DNA from: Helopsaltes ochotensis
Lineage: Eukaryota > Chordata > Aves > Passeriformes > Locustellidae
Direction of reading: 5' to 3'
Assembly (NCBI GenBank): GCA_013400155.1
Contig: VXBM01000239.1
Location: forward strand, 468,635 to 532,634
Length of the DNA: 64,000 bases
The position numbers were made by a program, and so were the translations under genes. The notes beneath the pieces are model-generated. The model was not told where the DNA came from, did not search any database, and saw only the letters and a program-made list of their open reading frames with translations. Of the stretch, positions 24,701 to 38,497 are shown in pieces. Position 1 is the first letter of the stretch, and each line of letters starts with the position of its first letter.

Positions 24701-27700
24701 TTTAAAATTTATATTTTTTCTTCCTTAGGGTTGGGAGGGAGAGGGGGCAAAACCGGTGATATGAGCCCAGTGTCCCTTCTGCTTGAGGCCAGTGTCAAAG
24801 CTGAATTTGGGGAGAGGGAGAGCGTGGTGCTGCTGGGTCAGCAGCTCTAGCCCTCCTTGGTAGGGTTGTACCCCTTCCCCTCCTGCAAACCCAACAGTGA
24901 GGGGTCTCTGCCTTCCCTGAGCACCTCAGCTCATAGCAAAGTGGCCTGGAGTCTTGGGGGCATGTGTGCTTGAGTTTGCTGCTGGGATTGGAAAGTGGGA
25001 AATTAATTTGCATTCAGATGAAAAGTACTATTTTTCCCTGAGACATTTAGGCTTGAAGTTCAGCTTTTTTTTTTCTCCTACAAGTTAAGCACATCTTGAC
25101 AGCTTTTAACACGAGGAGTTGCCTTTGTCTCCCTGACGAGGGACTAGTGGCATTGTTTCCATCTGCTATTCTTCCTCTTCCTTCAAGACCCAGCACCGGG
25201 AGTCTTGTGAACCTGGTTTAAGTCTCGTGTTCAGTTTATAAAGGCTTCCGTGTTTGACTTCAAGGAACCAATGGAATTCAAAAGCAGAGGTGAAAAATAT
25301 GATTTTTTTTAAAATTCCCATTATAGGTTTTAAACTCATGGCTGGACTTCTGCAAAGGAGATGGGCTGGAACCAGCTGGTTTCTCCACAAAAAAATGGTT
25401 CCTTTTCTGTTCTTGTTCACAGTCTGAGGAGCTTATTTATGCTCTGGCTTTCGGTCTTCTCTCTGCCTATCTGATGGGGAAGTAAATGAAGTGACTTGCT
25501 CTCATTATAGTGGGGAGTGTAAGACCTGCCAACAAACCACTTCATGCTTTCTGCCATGGTCTAAGAATAGTTTCAGATCTCTTACCACACTAGGGTCACA
25601 TATCAGCAAAGTTGAAACAACTACGGAGGGATTGATATGCTTACAATATGAATAATTGCTTGCTTTATGTTCTCCTGTATTCATGTAAATACTGTGATCA
25701 GCTGCCTTTGAAATACCTGACCTGGTCATAATCTGTACAAATACATTAATTATTACTGTCATTAATTATATAATTTAACAGTGACAGTGTTGCGTTAAAC
25801 CCTAATTGGATTACACTGCACAAGTGTATTTGAAAGTAAAACTTGATGTAATGGTCAACAAATCCAGCTGACCAACAAAACATGTGCCTGGCACTTATTT
25901 CCACCAGAGATCTCCACTAATGAATAAGTATTAGGTCATGGTTATAATGGGGAAATGTGTAGTTTAAAAAACACTGGATGTTTCACATGTGTTACTTAAC
26001 ATTTAAAAATAAAGTGTGTTCCCTCTGTGCTGCAGAGAACTGGCCCTATCAGTCGGGGGGAAAAGCTTCTGGTGGCTCTGTCAGGGCTGAGATTTCACCT
26101 TCAGTGTTCAGACTCTGATTGCTGGTGCTTAAAGTATCTTTCTACTTGAACAAATAATATTGGCCATCACACTAGAGAATTGTTTGTATGTGTTGTTACC
26201 TTTTGTATATAGATAAATTGGGACTGTAGTGTAGCTGGAGATCACGGTCTTTACCATATTTTGAGGGCCTACTTCTGCAGAGGAGAGGTACCTCTAAACT
26301 TTGCCTATTCAACAGTAATGGTAAATGTGGCATTTTCTCCCAGATTGTGACATCTGAGAGTTTGCTGTCCTGGCTTGCATGGTGCCTATCACATTTTAAC
26401 TGTACTTGGGAAGAGAGCAATGACACTGCATTGGAAAGGGAGGAATAAAAATGAGATTTTTTTTTTTCCCACCTTTTTTGGCTCCCCAGTTTCTTATAAC
26501 CCTTGGGATTAAGAACTAAGAGTTAAGAAGCAAACTGTTACGTTAGGCAAACCTCTCTGATACTTGTAAAGAAAAGTCTTGTTCCAGTTCTGTGTAAACT
26601 GGGGTAACATTCCCTGTGATGTTTCTGGTAGGTAGATGTTGGGTTATAATTAGCTGAATGCCTCATGTGCTGCCCTCACCCTTGCCCTGCCAGAGGTGAG
26701 AAATTCTGCTGCTGAAATCTTCTGAGGACAGTGTGCCCATCTGCCTTCTGGCTTTTTATTCTTGAGAATAAAGCCTTTTGGAGAGGCTCAGGGTGGAAGG
26801 GTAGCTGTGTTTGAGGCTTGAGTGGTGTGTGCTGCTTAGTTAATACAGATGGACTATTTAAAATTTTTTTTTAGAGCTATACATGGGTGGTTTCCTTCCA
26901 AAACAGCAGCCAAAGTTTATACTACACTTATGAGCACAGAAATTCTTGGTGGGATTGCCTTGGCTTTAAGATGCATTTGAAGTGGAGGCTCATCCCTTGT
27001 CTTTAGGCTATGACTCTTTACTCTTTGAAGAGCCCCATTATAGTTAGCGGTTGTTACTTATGCAAGCAACTCAAAAGTGAAGAAATGCCATAAATATGAG
27101 CAGCATGCACACGTCTCGATGTTTCCCTGTTTTGCAATTTCTCCAGCTAGCCGGGAGGGAAGCACCTCAGATATTCAGCATCAGTTTGCAGGGCTATAGA
27201 AGTCATGCTGTTTAAAGAAATAGATTATGGTAATCTGAAGATAACCTAATGCATTGTCCCTCTGTCTGTGAGATAAGATTGTGTGTGGTACTTTGGCCTT
27301 GTTGGGAAGTCCCTGGTGGGCCTGGGAGTGTGCTGGCTACAGAAATCACAGGGACTGACCTGAATTACTGGGAGCAGTTGTTTTTCTGAAGCTTTGATTC
27401 TAAGTTCCCACCTGAATCTGTCTTTTGCAGTTTTTTAAACACCTCTGTACTGTAAAAGTTAATGTGTTGCTATCACAAAAGCATTTGGTTAGATGATGCT
27501 TAAAGAAGAGCAGTGTATATGTACCATGAACATCACCTTTCCCTGCCTTATCTAAAAGTAAAGGCTGCAGAGAGTCCCATTGAGAGGCGGCTGCATCAAG
27601 GTGCTGTCTCAAACATTGCATTTGCTTCAGCTTGCTCTGGCAGGCTTACACCTGCTCTTGATCCACTGAACGTTTGGGGTTGTGGGAAAGCTGAAGTGTG

Positions 27701-30700
27701 CACTAGTGCCCGTGGGTTTGGCCACCAGTCCTGGCTGTGCCAGTCAGGACACCCTGTGAGGAGGCAAAATGGGGACTGCTGTGGGCAGGAGGCACGGGGA
27801 AATACAGGGGACCTGTTTCTGCAGCTGGAAAGTCCAGGGTTGCTCATGATCTCTGCACAGTGTGTTGATGAGTGCTCTGTGGTTCTGTAGTGAACCTTGG
27901 GGGTTTTGTTGTTTCATTTTGTTTAAACACCTTGTGACTTTTAAGTGCAGGAAACTTTGCTTCAATTAGTATCAATGGTGAAGGCGGCGTCACATATCCA
28001 GGAGCACTCTGAAGGTTCTTTTTGGTGTGTCCTCTGCTGCTTAGAAAGATGTTGAGTCCCCAGATGCCTGTGCCCTACCAGGAGGTGGTCTCTGACCTAG
28101 TTCTGGAGCAGCATTTTGGGGCTGGAAGGAAAGGGGGAGAGATGGAGAAGCAAGTCAGTCCACCATATGGTGCAAAAAGGGAGTAACTGGACCAGAGGGA
28201 TAAATCTGGGCCTAGGTAGCAGGGCGGTCTTGTGGCCAGGGGAACTCTGACTAAGCCCACATAACAGACTTGCCATGAGGTGTAGAGAAGTTATTTTCAT
28301 CTGGTTTGGTTGGGGTTTTTATTTTGGGGATGGGATTTGGGTTCTTTCTTTGTTTTTTGGGTTTGTTTTGGTTTGGTTTTTTGTTTGTTTTGTTTGGGGG
28401 TTTTTATTTTGTCTCTCTTTTTTCTTTTGCTGTCCTTTGCACCTGTTGTAACACTGAGCTTATCTCTCTTGCTGCCATTGCTGTGAAGTGTGTTTGACCC
28501 CAGCTCCATCCACAAGTCACAGTGGTGCCCTGGGATAACACAACTGCTTGCTGCAGAAATTGGGAGATGGATTTAGGAGCACCCTCTTTCCTTGACAGTA
28601 CGTTTTTGCTAAATTTAAGCTCTGGTTTGCCTCCAGGTGTTTTCTGTGCTTTAAAAAAGTTGAGGTTCATCTTCATGTGTTTCTCTGTTTGGGTGAGGGA
28701 GTTGCCTCCTTTTCAAAGGAATGTTCTGCTCCCAGTATAGAGAACGAGATCCAGGAGGGGCACAAGCTTCTGATCCCCTGCCCTTGGTTTCAGTGAGCCT
28801 GTCCCAGGAGAGTGCATGCAGAGAGACCCAAACTGGCAAGTCTACAGGGAGCAACTGGGACCTTGTAGCTCTAGGTGCCACTAGTCCCTCTGACTTGGAG
28901 GGATGAGCTTCTCTGATTGCTGCTGCCTGGGGCAGTGCCAGCCTTGCCTAGCTCAGCTACACCCACAGCTCCTGCAGTGGGAGCTTCTGCACTGGGCTGT
29001 CCCCACTGGAGGGTCTGGGGATGGTGGGGCTGGGAGGGAACTGTAAATCTGTCATTACCTGCTGCTGGGGGCACAGGAATGCTCCTTCTGGGAGGGAGGG
29101 CTTGGGAGCCGCTGCTCCTGCCAGGGCTAAGTGCTGCTTTGTGTGCATGCAACGCCCTGCTCACAAGATCAGGGCTCTGAAGGAGTAAGTTGGAAAAAAT
29201 AAATTAAGAGAGTAATAGAAATGTGAACACATTGGCTCCGACTCTTTTACTATGCCCTAGCTTTAAAAAGTCTACAGCATGCCTAGATAAATTCCCACTT
29301 GATTCACTGCAGCAGAGAAGAGCTGCTTCTAATTAAAGGCAATAAAAAGAAGAACAAATGTTACTCCTTGTCCACAGATGAATTATCATATATTTTATTT
29401 TATGTTTTTTGCAATGGCTTAAAGAGACTTGGAAAATGGAAGAAAACTTGCAAGCTTCTGTCATATCAGTTGAATTGGTTGTCTCCAGTTCATTATGCCA
29501 AAATGTGATATTAAGCCTTATGTAAGCAGTTGAACACTAATGTTTTAAAGAAAAAGCTGTTGTTGGAGCACTTGACCTGCACTATGTTAGTGCTGGGCTC
29601 TTCATTTGTCTTGTTCTCCGTTAAGGTAACAGGAATCTGTCCAGTTGATGAGAGCTAAGAATAAGTCTTTTGCTGCTTCTTAAAATTTGCTGGCATATTT
29701 TAGGTGCAAAGCTACTCTGATTGTTTAAAATGAAATTAATCTTAAATTCATAGGTGTTAGTCCAGCAAGGTAGAGCAACATCTCTGTTGAAGGATAACAC
29801 AGTCCTTATATTTCCTAGGAAATGTTAGTGTTAACTCACCCATGGAGGCAAGGAGTTATTTTATTTGGACACAAGGGTTGATTTTCATGGCTGGAGATAT
29901 TCCTTGTTTTAGTGCCTTTAGCTCTGGATTCTGTAAATATGTCTTTTTCTCTTCCCCCTCTCCCCGCTTCCTTCTTGCCTTGACTTTGGAGAGTATGGAT
30001 GCAATCTGGTCAACTTTCTCTTTCCCTGTGGGGTTTTTGGGGCCTTGGTTCCTTGACCATTTAGACTGGGATAAATGTGCCAGCAGAGCTGGCCCTGAAG
30101 CTTTTGTCCAAGTGGGAGCTGGCATGCACCAGGCTAGTTCCAGTAGTCTGCTGCTTTTATTTTGAACTGTGTGGCACTGAGATATGTCAAGACAGCATCC
30201 TTTGCTTTCTCTGTTTTTCCTTCATGTGCTTTGGAATACCTTGCTGGAAAATGTTAAATCAGAGCCAGATATTGTTATTTCTAGATAAGAGAGTAGAAAC
30301 TTTTCAGTCTAAAAAGAGTTTAAATTCATCAGGAATGGATGGTACTCCCAAATGAGGGTGTGGTATTATCAGCACCCTGTTTTCCTTTCATATTAATGTG
30401 CATGGTGCTGGTGTTTCTGATGTAGAGGACAGTGGTTTGGACTGGAAAAGAGCCTGCGTTATCCTCAGGAGAAACAAAGCAGCCTGCTCTCTCTTTAGAA
30501 AGAAGCTGTCCTGGAGAGGTTGCCCTTAAAAGGGGAAAGAGAATAAATGGATAGCTGAAGCATGAAAAGTCAGTGTTCTCTAAAACATGCAGATTAAACA
30601 GAAAGGTCCACTCCTACGCATCCAGGAATACGGATGTCTGACACAGTGCTGGGACCCTTCTCCCTCCTCAGACGTGCTGAGCCACAGCTGCCCATACCCT

Positions 30701-33700
30701 GCTCCTGGGGTGGCTCTTTCCAGGCCTCTTGCTTGAGAGATGCCTATGGTGATGGCCGGGGAGGGAACTGGTAATAGATGAAAAAACAAATGAAACTTGG
30801 TGTTCTGGCCAAATCTGCTCAGCTCTACCTCTGTCTGGGAAAACAGACCCATAGCTCTTTGTCAATATAAAACCATTTGTGGTATTTTCTTGCATTAAAA
30901 TAGTTTCTGTTCCCTCCCCCCTCACTTCCCTTGCCTCCTTTGTACATAGCTGTAGCATTTCTTGATGACCTTTTTGTTAATATGGTTTCCAGTGGGAGCA
31001 TTTCACAGTAGAAGTATGTATTCCTTCGGGGTTTACACTGACATTTCCAGTGATTATTTAATTGGACTTCATGTTAGCCTGCATCCCCATGGGAACACAT
31101 ACTTTTGCCATGAGAAGTTGTAATGGGACTAATTTTGAGTTTCTGCTATAAACGCTTGCCCTCCAGGGAGGGTAAGTCCAGTCCTCCTTGGTGGCTGCAG
31201 AGTTGTCACCACAGTGTGCTTGGGATGTGGGGTTTCTTGCCTTATTCCTATTTACATTCCTGTATAGTTTAGTCTTCGTACCAAAATTCAGAGCAGGCCT
31301 TCTCCTCTTTCGCCTTCCTGACCGCTCCCCAAGGATAACACAGTGCTTTGAAGGATGCTGGCTTGCTTTCCTGTGAATACTTGAGTTTTTATTTTGAAAT
31401 AAGCAGACTCAGCACTCCCATAGCATAGGGCAGATTTCCAGTTACAAGCTGGAACCAGTGTCTTGAATGCAGAGAAGTATTCAGGGTGGCTTCTGGGCAG
31501 GCTGGTGAGTAGTCCAAAGGTTAGTAGTATCTCTTGGAAAAGCTGACAAGTAAAAGGATAATATAGATGGGATGTGTGGGTTTGCATCGGTGTCCAGGGT
31601 CTGAGAAAAAAAATCCTAAATTTAAGACAAAAAAGTATAAAGGTTGAAAAATCATTAAACTGAAACCCAAGAAAGGTTTTCTAGTGACAGGTCAAGGAAA
31701 AAACATTGTTTCTTTTCTAATTGGAATGAGTTTAGATGATCTAGTAGTCATGAGAAGAGGAAAAGTGAAGGGGTGAAAGCTGATGGTGGAAAAAAGCAAG
31801 TCATGTGTTGAGGTGTGGGAGGCTCCTGAGGGTGATGGTGTGGTTGAAAATGGGTGGTGGTGGGATGGGAGGAGCCGAGAATGGAGCTGGGCAGAGCCAG
31901 CAACTCTGGCACAGCCTGGCAGGGGAAGGGGCTTTGGATGACCTCTCACCTCCCTCCCTAGGATGTGTCCTTGGGAGAGTCAGCTTTGCTATGCCTGGTG
32001 TCAGAGGAAAAAAATAAAAGTAGATGAGGCCAAGAACCTCAAAAGCCAGTGGGAGAGGATGTGCTGTGTTGAGGGGTGTGAACCATAGTGAGATAAAATT
32101 AGAAATAATATGCAAACGTGCGCACGTCCCTCGATGCTGAGGGGAAACCTTTCCTCTTCATCCAGTGTCACACTCTTGACTTCTAAAGGGACCTCAAAGC
32201 CATTGTGTCAAGGATGTGCTTGTGACTTCTTTAGGCCAGAATTTGTGTACAAATTGACTTCTCAGGATGGTTCCCACGTGGAAAAAAACCTGACCTTGCA
32301 AGTTCTTCAGAATGTGAAGTTTTGCCTTTTTTTTTTTGAAGTGCTGTTGGCAGCTCAGTTCAAGGGAAAGACTAGATTAGATTGAGTGTATCGAGGTGGA
32401 AGCTGTTCTTTGTGTGTGCTGTTTACTTTTACTTTTTTTTATTTGCTCAAAGCTTAATCTTTTGCAGTACGGCTGGTGCTGAATGCTGTGTGGGTGACAG
32501 GGAAAGCCCCATGGCAGAGCTTCCTAGGAGCATCCCACAGACAGGTGAGGAGTTCACTAATGTCACCTGGCTGAGTGTGGTCCAATAGGTCCCCACCGCT
32601 GTGGGTAGAAGGGAGTTGCCCTTCTTGCTGTGTGGGCAAATGCAGTGTTTCCAGCCATGTCGAGGTTGCTGCAGCAATGAGGGCAAGCCTTGAGCAGTGC
32701 TCAGCTGTAGCTGTGGTGAGGAGAAGGACATGTGCTTGGAGAGTAGGAATGCTCCTACAGTGGTCTGCTTGGATTGGCCTCATTGCTGTAGAAGTGTAGG
32801 AAGCAGAGCCCCGCTTGAGTAAGGAAAGTGTGTGTCTTGTGTTGTTCAGGCAATCTGAGCATCCCTTCATTCAGTGCCTCAGGATGAACAGAGTATAATC
32901 CCCAGGACACACCAGGAACCATCTTTGTTGTGGCTAAAATCACTCCAGCAACACCTGTGAGCAAGTGTGATGGCTGCATCTTCTACTGCAAAGTGTCCTT
33001 AGCTCCTGTGCCCTATGGGTGCAGCCCCAGTGCCTCCATGCCCTCCCTGACAGTTTCCTTGGTGCCAGCAGACCTACACCTGTAGCCATAGCTGTGTTGG
33101 TAGTATGAAGGGATGATCTAGGCGGTTCTCAATATCCTGGGAGTGGACTGGGCCTAGAATGACAGAATTCTGCTTCAGCTTGTACAGTAGCATCTTCCTT
33201 GGTGGAGGGCCCCTGGTACAGGAGCAGCCTGCATGGTGGCTCAGCACTGGTGTGCCACCCTGCAGCAGGACCTTTAGACACTGGTGGCAGCATGGTGGGG
33301 GGTGGCCATGAGACCTCGGCCCTCCTGCCCAGGAGGCTGAGGAAGGGGGAGAGCACTAGGTGGGCGAAGCATCTGGACGATACCTAACTTCTATTTTTAC
33401 ATGCCGGAGTCACGTTTGCTTAACCTTGAGGCATCCTGTGCTTTGAATCAACTTGACACAAAGTCATCTGTTCATTAATAACACAGGAGCAGTTTAATTG
33501 TTGTCTTAGTGGAAAAATACATGAGACTGTCATCAGCTGTTGCTTCTGGCAGTGCTTTTCTGCAGTAATGTAAATAAATGAGGTCACAGGTTTAAAGGAA
33601 CAGGCTGTACTTGCACAAATTCAAAGCGTCCTCTTAAACAGATACGCACCAATTGTCTGAGTGTCTTTGTCCTGCACCCCAAATGCTCCCTGTGACACTT

Positions 33701-33972
33701 CAACCCTAAACTCACTCAAACACAGCCGCAGGGTTTGCTGTGGTGGTGCTGACAGGTCACATGCTGAGTGGGTGTTTTAAAGCGTGGCTTCATTCCTGAG
33801 CGAGTAAAGCTTGTGGTGGCCAGAACCATGGTGTCACCAGATTCTCTGCTGTGCACCCCACAAGAGCCCAGCAACATGAGGAGGGGAATTGACAGATCAA
33901 ACATGTCTTGTGCTGATACTTCCCAGTGTCCTGGGGTTTCTGTTCTTCTTGTGCTTGTGTGTCCGTTGCTTT

Positions 33973-34048
<76 letters not shown>

Positions 34049-37000
34049 CTGAGATGGCTTTGTGGTATTGTAATCGAGGATGAGCAGATCCAGAAATCCG
34101 CCTGGACAGCTTTGAAAGCTGTATAAAAGGTCTGGTTGTCTCCCGAGACCACGTGCTTAGTCTAAATGTGGCTCCCACATCTGCAGTCTGTCATGTATAA
34201 AAGTATGTTCCTGTTTGCAGTGCGAGTGGGAACACCCAGTACCTGCCACGCTCAGAACAAAGTATATCCACACCGATGAGGTCATGCAAAGGTGTTGCTT
34301 TGTGGTGAGGGTATTTCACTGTAGCTGCCTCTCCCTGAGCTCTCCCCCCACTGCAGAGGGAACAAGGTAATTTACTCTCTTAACTGTGGGGTAAGAGCCT
34401 GTTTCCAGATAGGAAACATATTGCAAATGTGCCAAAGCATGTTGTAAACCCAAATCCTAGTTTGCATATAGTCACACAGCCAGAGAGCAGCAGTGGTGGC
34501 TGAAGGAAATGCCAAAGAAGGGGAGGAGAGGTGCTACTGTACTCCTTGTACTTAAATTCTCAATATTTTTGAAAAACAAACAACAAAAACCCTAAACTAA
34601 AAAGCTGCAATGGTACAAACAAACAAAAAAAAAGTCCCCTCAAACAAAACACACAAACAAATCCCCAACCAGCCAATCCACTTTTATAAATTTGTGAAGG
34701 TGTGGTTTGTTTTTCTGGATTTCTTTGAAGATGATGCTGTTGCAAGGCCATAGGCTCTCATGAAAAGCTGGCTGCCTCATTCCTGCTGCACTTTTTGTGC
34801 CTGTTTTGCATTGTATTTGTCCTCTTCCAATGGCAAATGACACACACTGTGTTAAACATGACTTTTATACCAGCACCATGCTGCTTGCCTTTTTTTATTT
34901 GTTTGGATTTGCTTTGGCTACTGTCCAGCTGCTCACCTGGTCTTGCGGTGCTGGTGTGACCCCCAGGCTCCTGAGTGGCTTTGGAGCTGGGAAAGCTGTG
35001 TGCAGCTGCTGCTTGGGTGCTGCCTGGTGGGGGAGTTTGAGGAGCATTAAGTGAGATGTTTAAGGGCAGATGGCTGCAGAGAACTTGAACAAATGAGTGG
35101 GAATAGCTGGAGCACGTACAGTGATGATTTAAAACTTCCCAAAAGTTCTGAGGTCTCAGGCACTCTGGAGTCTGTTGTCACTTACTAACTGTTCTGGCAG
35201 GGCAGGCTGTTGGAAAATGTCATGCAGTTACGACTGCAAAAATGGTTCTGCAACCTGGGTCTTGCATCAGCGGTGAGCAAAGAGCCCTTGGTGTTCTGTT
35301 GTACTCTGCTAGATACCACGCAAGGCCCTCTGCCAGCAAAGGTTCTGCCTTGTTGATTGATTTCCTCATGGAAGAAACACCTCGGGTTCCCCAGAGTGCT
35401 GAGCGTCCTTGTATGTCCATCTCTGTTTGGGTTTGGGTAGGTTCAGCCCTCTGAACACTCACCCAGCAGCTGTTCTGGAACAGAGCAAAAGCATTTGGGA
35501 TGTCTTCTGTACCCATGCACAGGCTGCATCACACTGGCTGGGCATAATTCCCCATGCTTTGGTCATTACAAGCTCTGTGGAGTGTTTAAAGCCAGGAGAG
35601 AAGGGCTGCGGGCAGGACAGTTGAAGTGAACATCCATCTGTGGCTCTTCTGCCTGCTGGATTTTGGTTTGTCACTGAAGGTGGCTACACTCTGGAGTCCA
35701 GGCTCCGTGGCTGTGGTTCCAACAGCACTGCCATGTGTTCCCATGGGCTTTCTTGGTGGATATATTATACTGCCTCTCTACTTAGGCTGTCTCTATATGA
35801 TGAAGGCTTTTCCCATATTGCAAATAACATCTGAAAAGCTGCTTTTAAAATACAGCTTCTGTGCTAGTGAGAGGCTTCTGCTATGTTGTGCTTCTTGGCC
35901 ACAGGTGCTGTTACTGCTATCTGTAATGCTTCCTTTATTCTCCAGGTTTGGGAGGACTTGGGCAGGGTCAGCCACAAAACAGCTTTTGTTACAACCCCAA
36001 GTAGAGACTCTGCTTCCGTGCCTTGAGCTTCCTTGTGATCTGGAGTTGTGGTCAGTAGCAGTGATGTCTTGCACCTTACTGAGTTTAATGAATCGACTCT
36101 TAGACCAGGCTTGTACGAGCTTTGTGTTGGCCTCTGCTGTGCGTACAGCCTCTTCTCTCCCACCTCTTCTACCCTTCCTAAGACTTTAAATGCCGAAATG
36201 GCAGCTGCTTGACAAGGGAATACAGATGCATTTGAATACTTTGTATGTTGTATTTACCTTCACGTGGAAGATCCATCCCTCTCCTTCTGACTGATCATTA
36301 TTGACTTTGCTTGGACCTGTTTTGGGAAGTAGTCTCAAACTTAAGAAAAGCCTGAGCATTATGCATGCGTGAGCTCCACTTAAATTACCCTAGTGCCTCA
36401 TAAATCAGTTTGTGCAAGAACGTGTGTGTTGGAAGCAGAATAGCACTCAGGAGGTGTCTGGGTCCTGTTTTGGGACCTGTATGACTCATATGGCAGCACA
36501 GATCCAAGCTAAGCTCTTACTGTTGGATTAGGGTTCAGCTTCCCTCCATGAATGCATCTTGCTGCATCTTTTCTGGATACCAGTGTTCTTGTCCAGTCCT
36601 CCCTTGCTGACATGTCTGAGCCAGTTCAGGTTGGTAATCCTCTCCCTAGTAATGTGTTCTTTCAGGAACATTTGCTCCGAGAGTTGCTTTTAATATTGCT
36701 TGAACTGACTTTTTAACTCTCCTCTCATGTGAGAAGGTGAACAAGGAGAATAGGGAGTGCGAACTAACATTAGGTATTACTGGCAAATGCCTGTAAAAAA
36801 ATTGTGGAAGAAGGTGTTATATGTATGGCTACTCCACTTGTTTCGGCACCTTCCACATGGTGTATTTGGGATCCCTTCCCATCCTTTGCCCTGATATTCT
36901 GCTGTGTCTTACAAGGTGAAGTAAGATAGTGTCTGCCACACCATCGGTGTGTCCCCACCTGAGTGATGAACCAGTGGGGTCCTACCTCCACCTGGGACTG

Positions 37001-38430
37001 CTTATTCCCAGAAGTCAGCAGAAGAGGTGGAAAATGAGCATTAGCTCCAGGGTCACTAAAATAACTTTTCCAGGGGTTTTCTCGGGAACCCCAGCATGCT
37101 GTGACTGTTGTTTAAACAGCAATATTCAAGCTGAATGGATTGCTTGCCCATTCAGAAAGATGGGAATGTGGATTTAGCCTTTAGCCTAGACTGTAGGCTA
37201 GGGCTGTTGGTTTGGATGAGACTTCAGACATCTTTGACTTGGGGACCATCATCCTGTTTGTTTTCTTGAGTGGACTAAGAAGACTTTTTCAGGCCCTGTT
37301 GAGGTGAGGTGGTGCAGTTGAGCTGAGATTTTTGTCCTTGCTCTTTCTATCCTGATACCCTGTTGTAACAACTTTGAGAATAGAGATCTTTAAGATAGAT
37401 CTTTTTGCTCTGTGTCCTGTAAACAGCAGAAATAGCTGAAGACAAGGACATTTTTGAGGCAGGGGAAATATCCTGCATTTTGTTGGCATTTCAAGAATTT
37501 CTGGGAAATTATGTTACTAGCAGTGTATGAAGGACGTGAGTTTGGATGTGAAAAAGGGCATTTGCATTAGAGGGGCTCAGATTGTAACCCAGCCTGGGTG
37601 CCTTGTGCCCTCAGAACACAGCACGGCCCCAAAATGGGCCTGGGTGGGTCCCACCCCATGAAGTGTCACAGACACTTCAACTGGACATTTGAATTGCAGC
37701 ACTCAACAGAAAGCATTGAGGCCCTTTGCTGTGTCTGATCCACAGCAGTGGATCATGTTTTGCTTGGGAAGACTTGGGCAGGGTCAGCCACAAAACAGCT
37801 TTTGTTACAACCCCAGCATGTTTTGCTTCACTTTAAAACCTTCACTGGATCACTGTAAAAGAGCATGAAAAAGACAAATAGCCTCTTTAAAAAAAAAAAA
37901 ATTTCTTTGTCTTTTTAAATAACTTTATTGGGAGGGTGGCATTCCACTTTTTTTTTTTTTTTTTTTGCTTTTGTGGCTCTTTCTAGTAACTTCAGAGTCG
38001 CTCTCCCACCTCCTGGGTGTTTTTGGCGTGCGGTTAACAAAGTGCAATTGAGCCTGAGCACTTGGCTGGTCTCGATGCCGAGCATGACTTCAAGTGTCCT
38101 GGTACAGCAGCAACGTGCGTGAGGTGGGGGGAAGGCATCCCTGCATTTCTCCTCTTTCCGCCTGTTTCTTTCGGAGGAGCCACCTGTTAGCATTACATCA
38201 GCGGCTCCCAGGAACGCCGCCGCCTCCTACCAAAGGCCCCGCACAAAGTGGTGGTTCTTGTATTGTTTGCGCTCAAAGAGCTGATGTCATGCCAGCTGAT
38301 GTCATTGTGTGCTTTGTGGGATCGCCATGGAAACCGGGCAGGTGGGGAGCCTGCCGCTGATGTCAGCGCAGGACGAGGTGCAGAAAGAAGGTCCACACTG
38401 CTTGCTCCAGCCCTGCGAAGCTGCCCTCCT

Positions 38431-38497
<67 letters not shown>

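Noticed and set aside
33975..34150. T run as the tail of a minus-strand processed pseudogene or small-RNA retrocopy
   Set aside because: The adjacent sequence matched no RNA or gene I recognise, and no flanking target duplication was found by eye.
33768..34178. Poly-F and poly-K reading frames
   Set aside because: They are translations of the 74-base T run, not genes.
35626..36189. 187-codon hydrophobic open frame in intron 2
   Set aside because: It starts with GTG, has no recognisable family or splice context, and overlapping open frames on the opposite strand suggest chance. It is noted only because it contains the source of the templated insertion.
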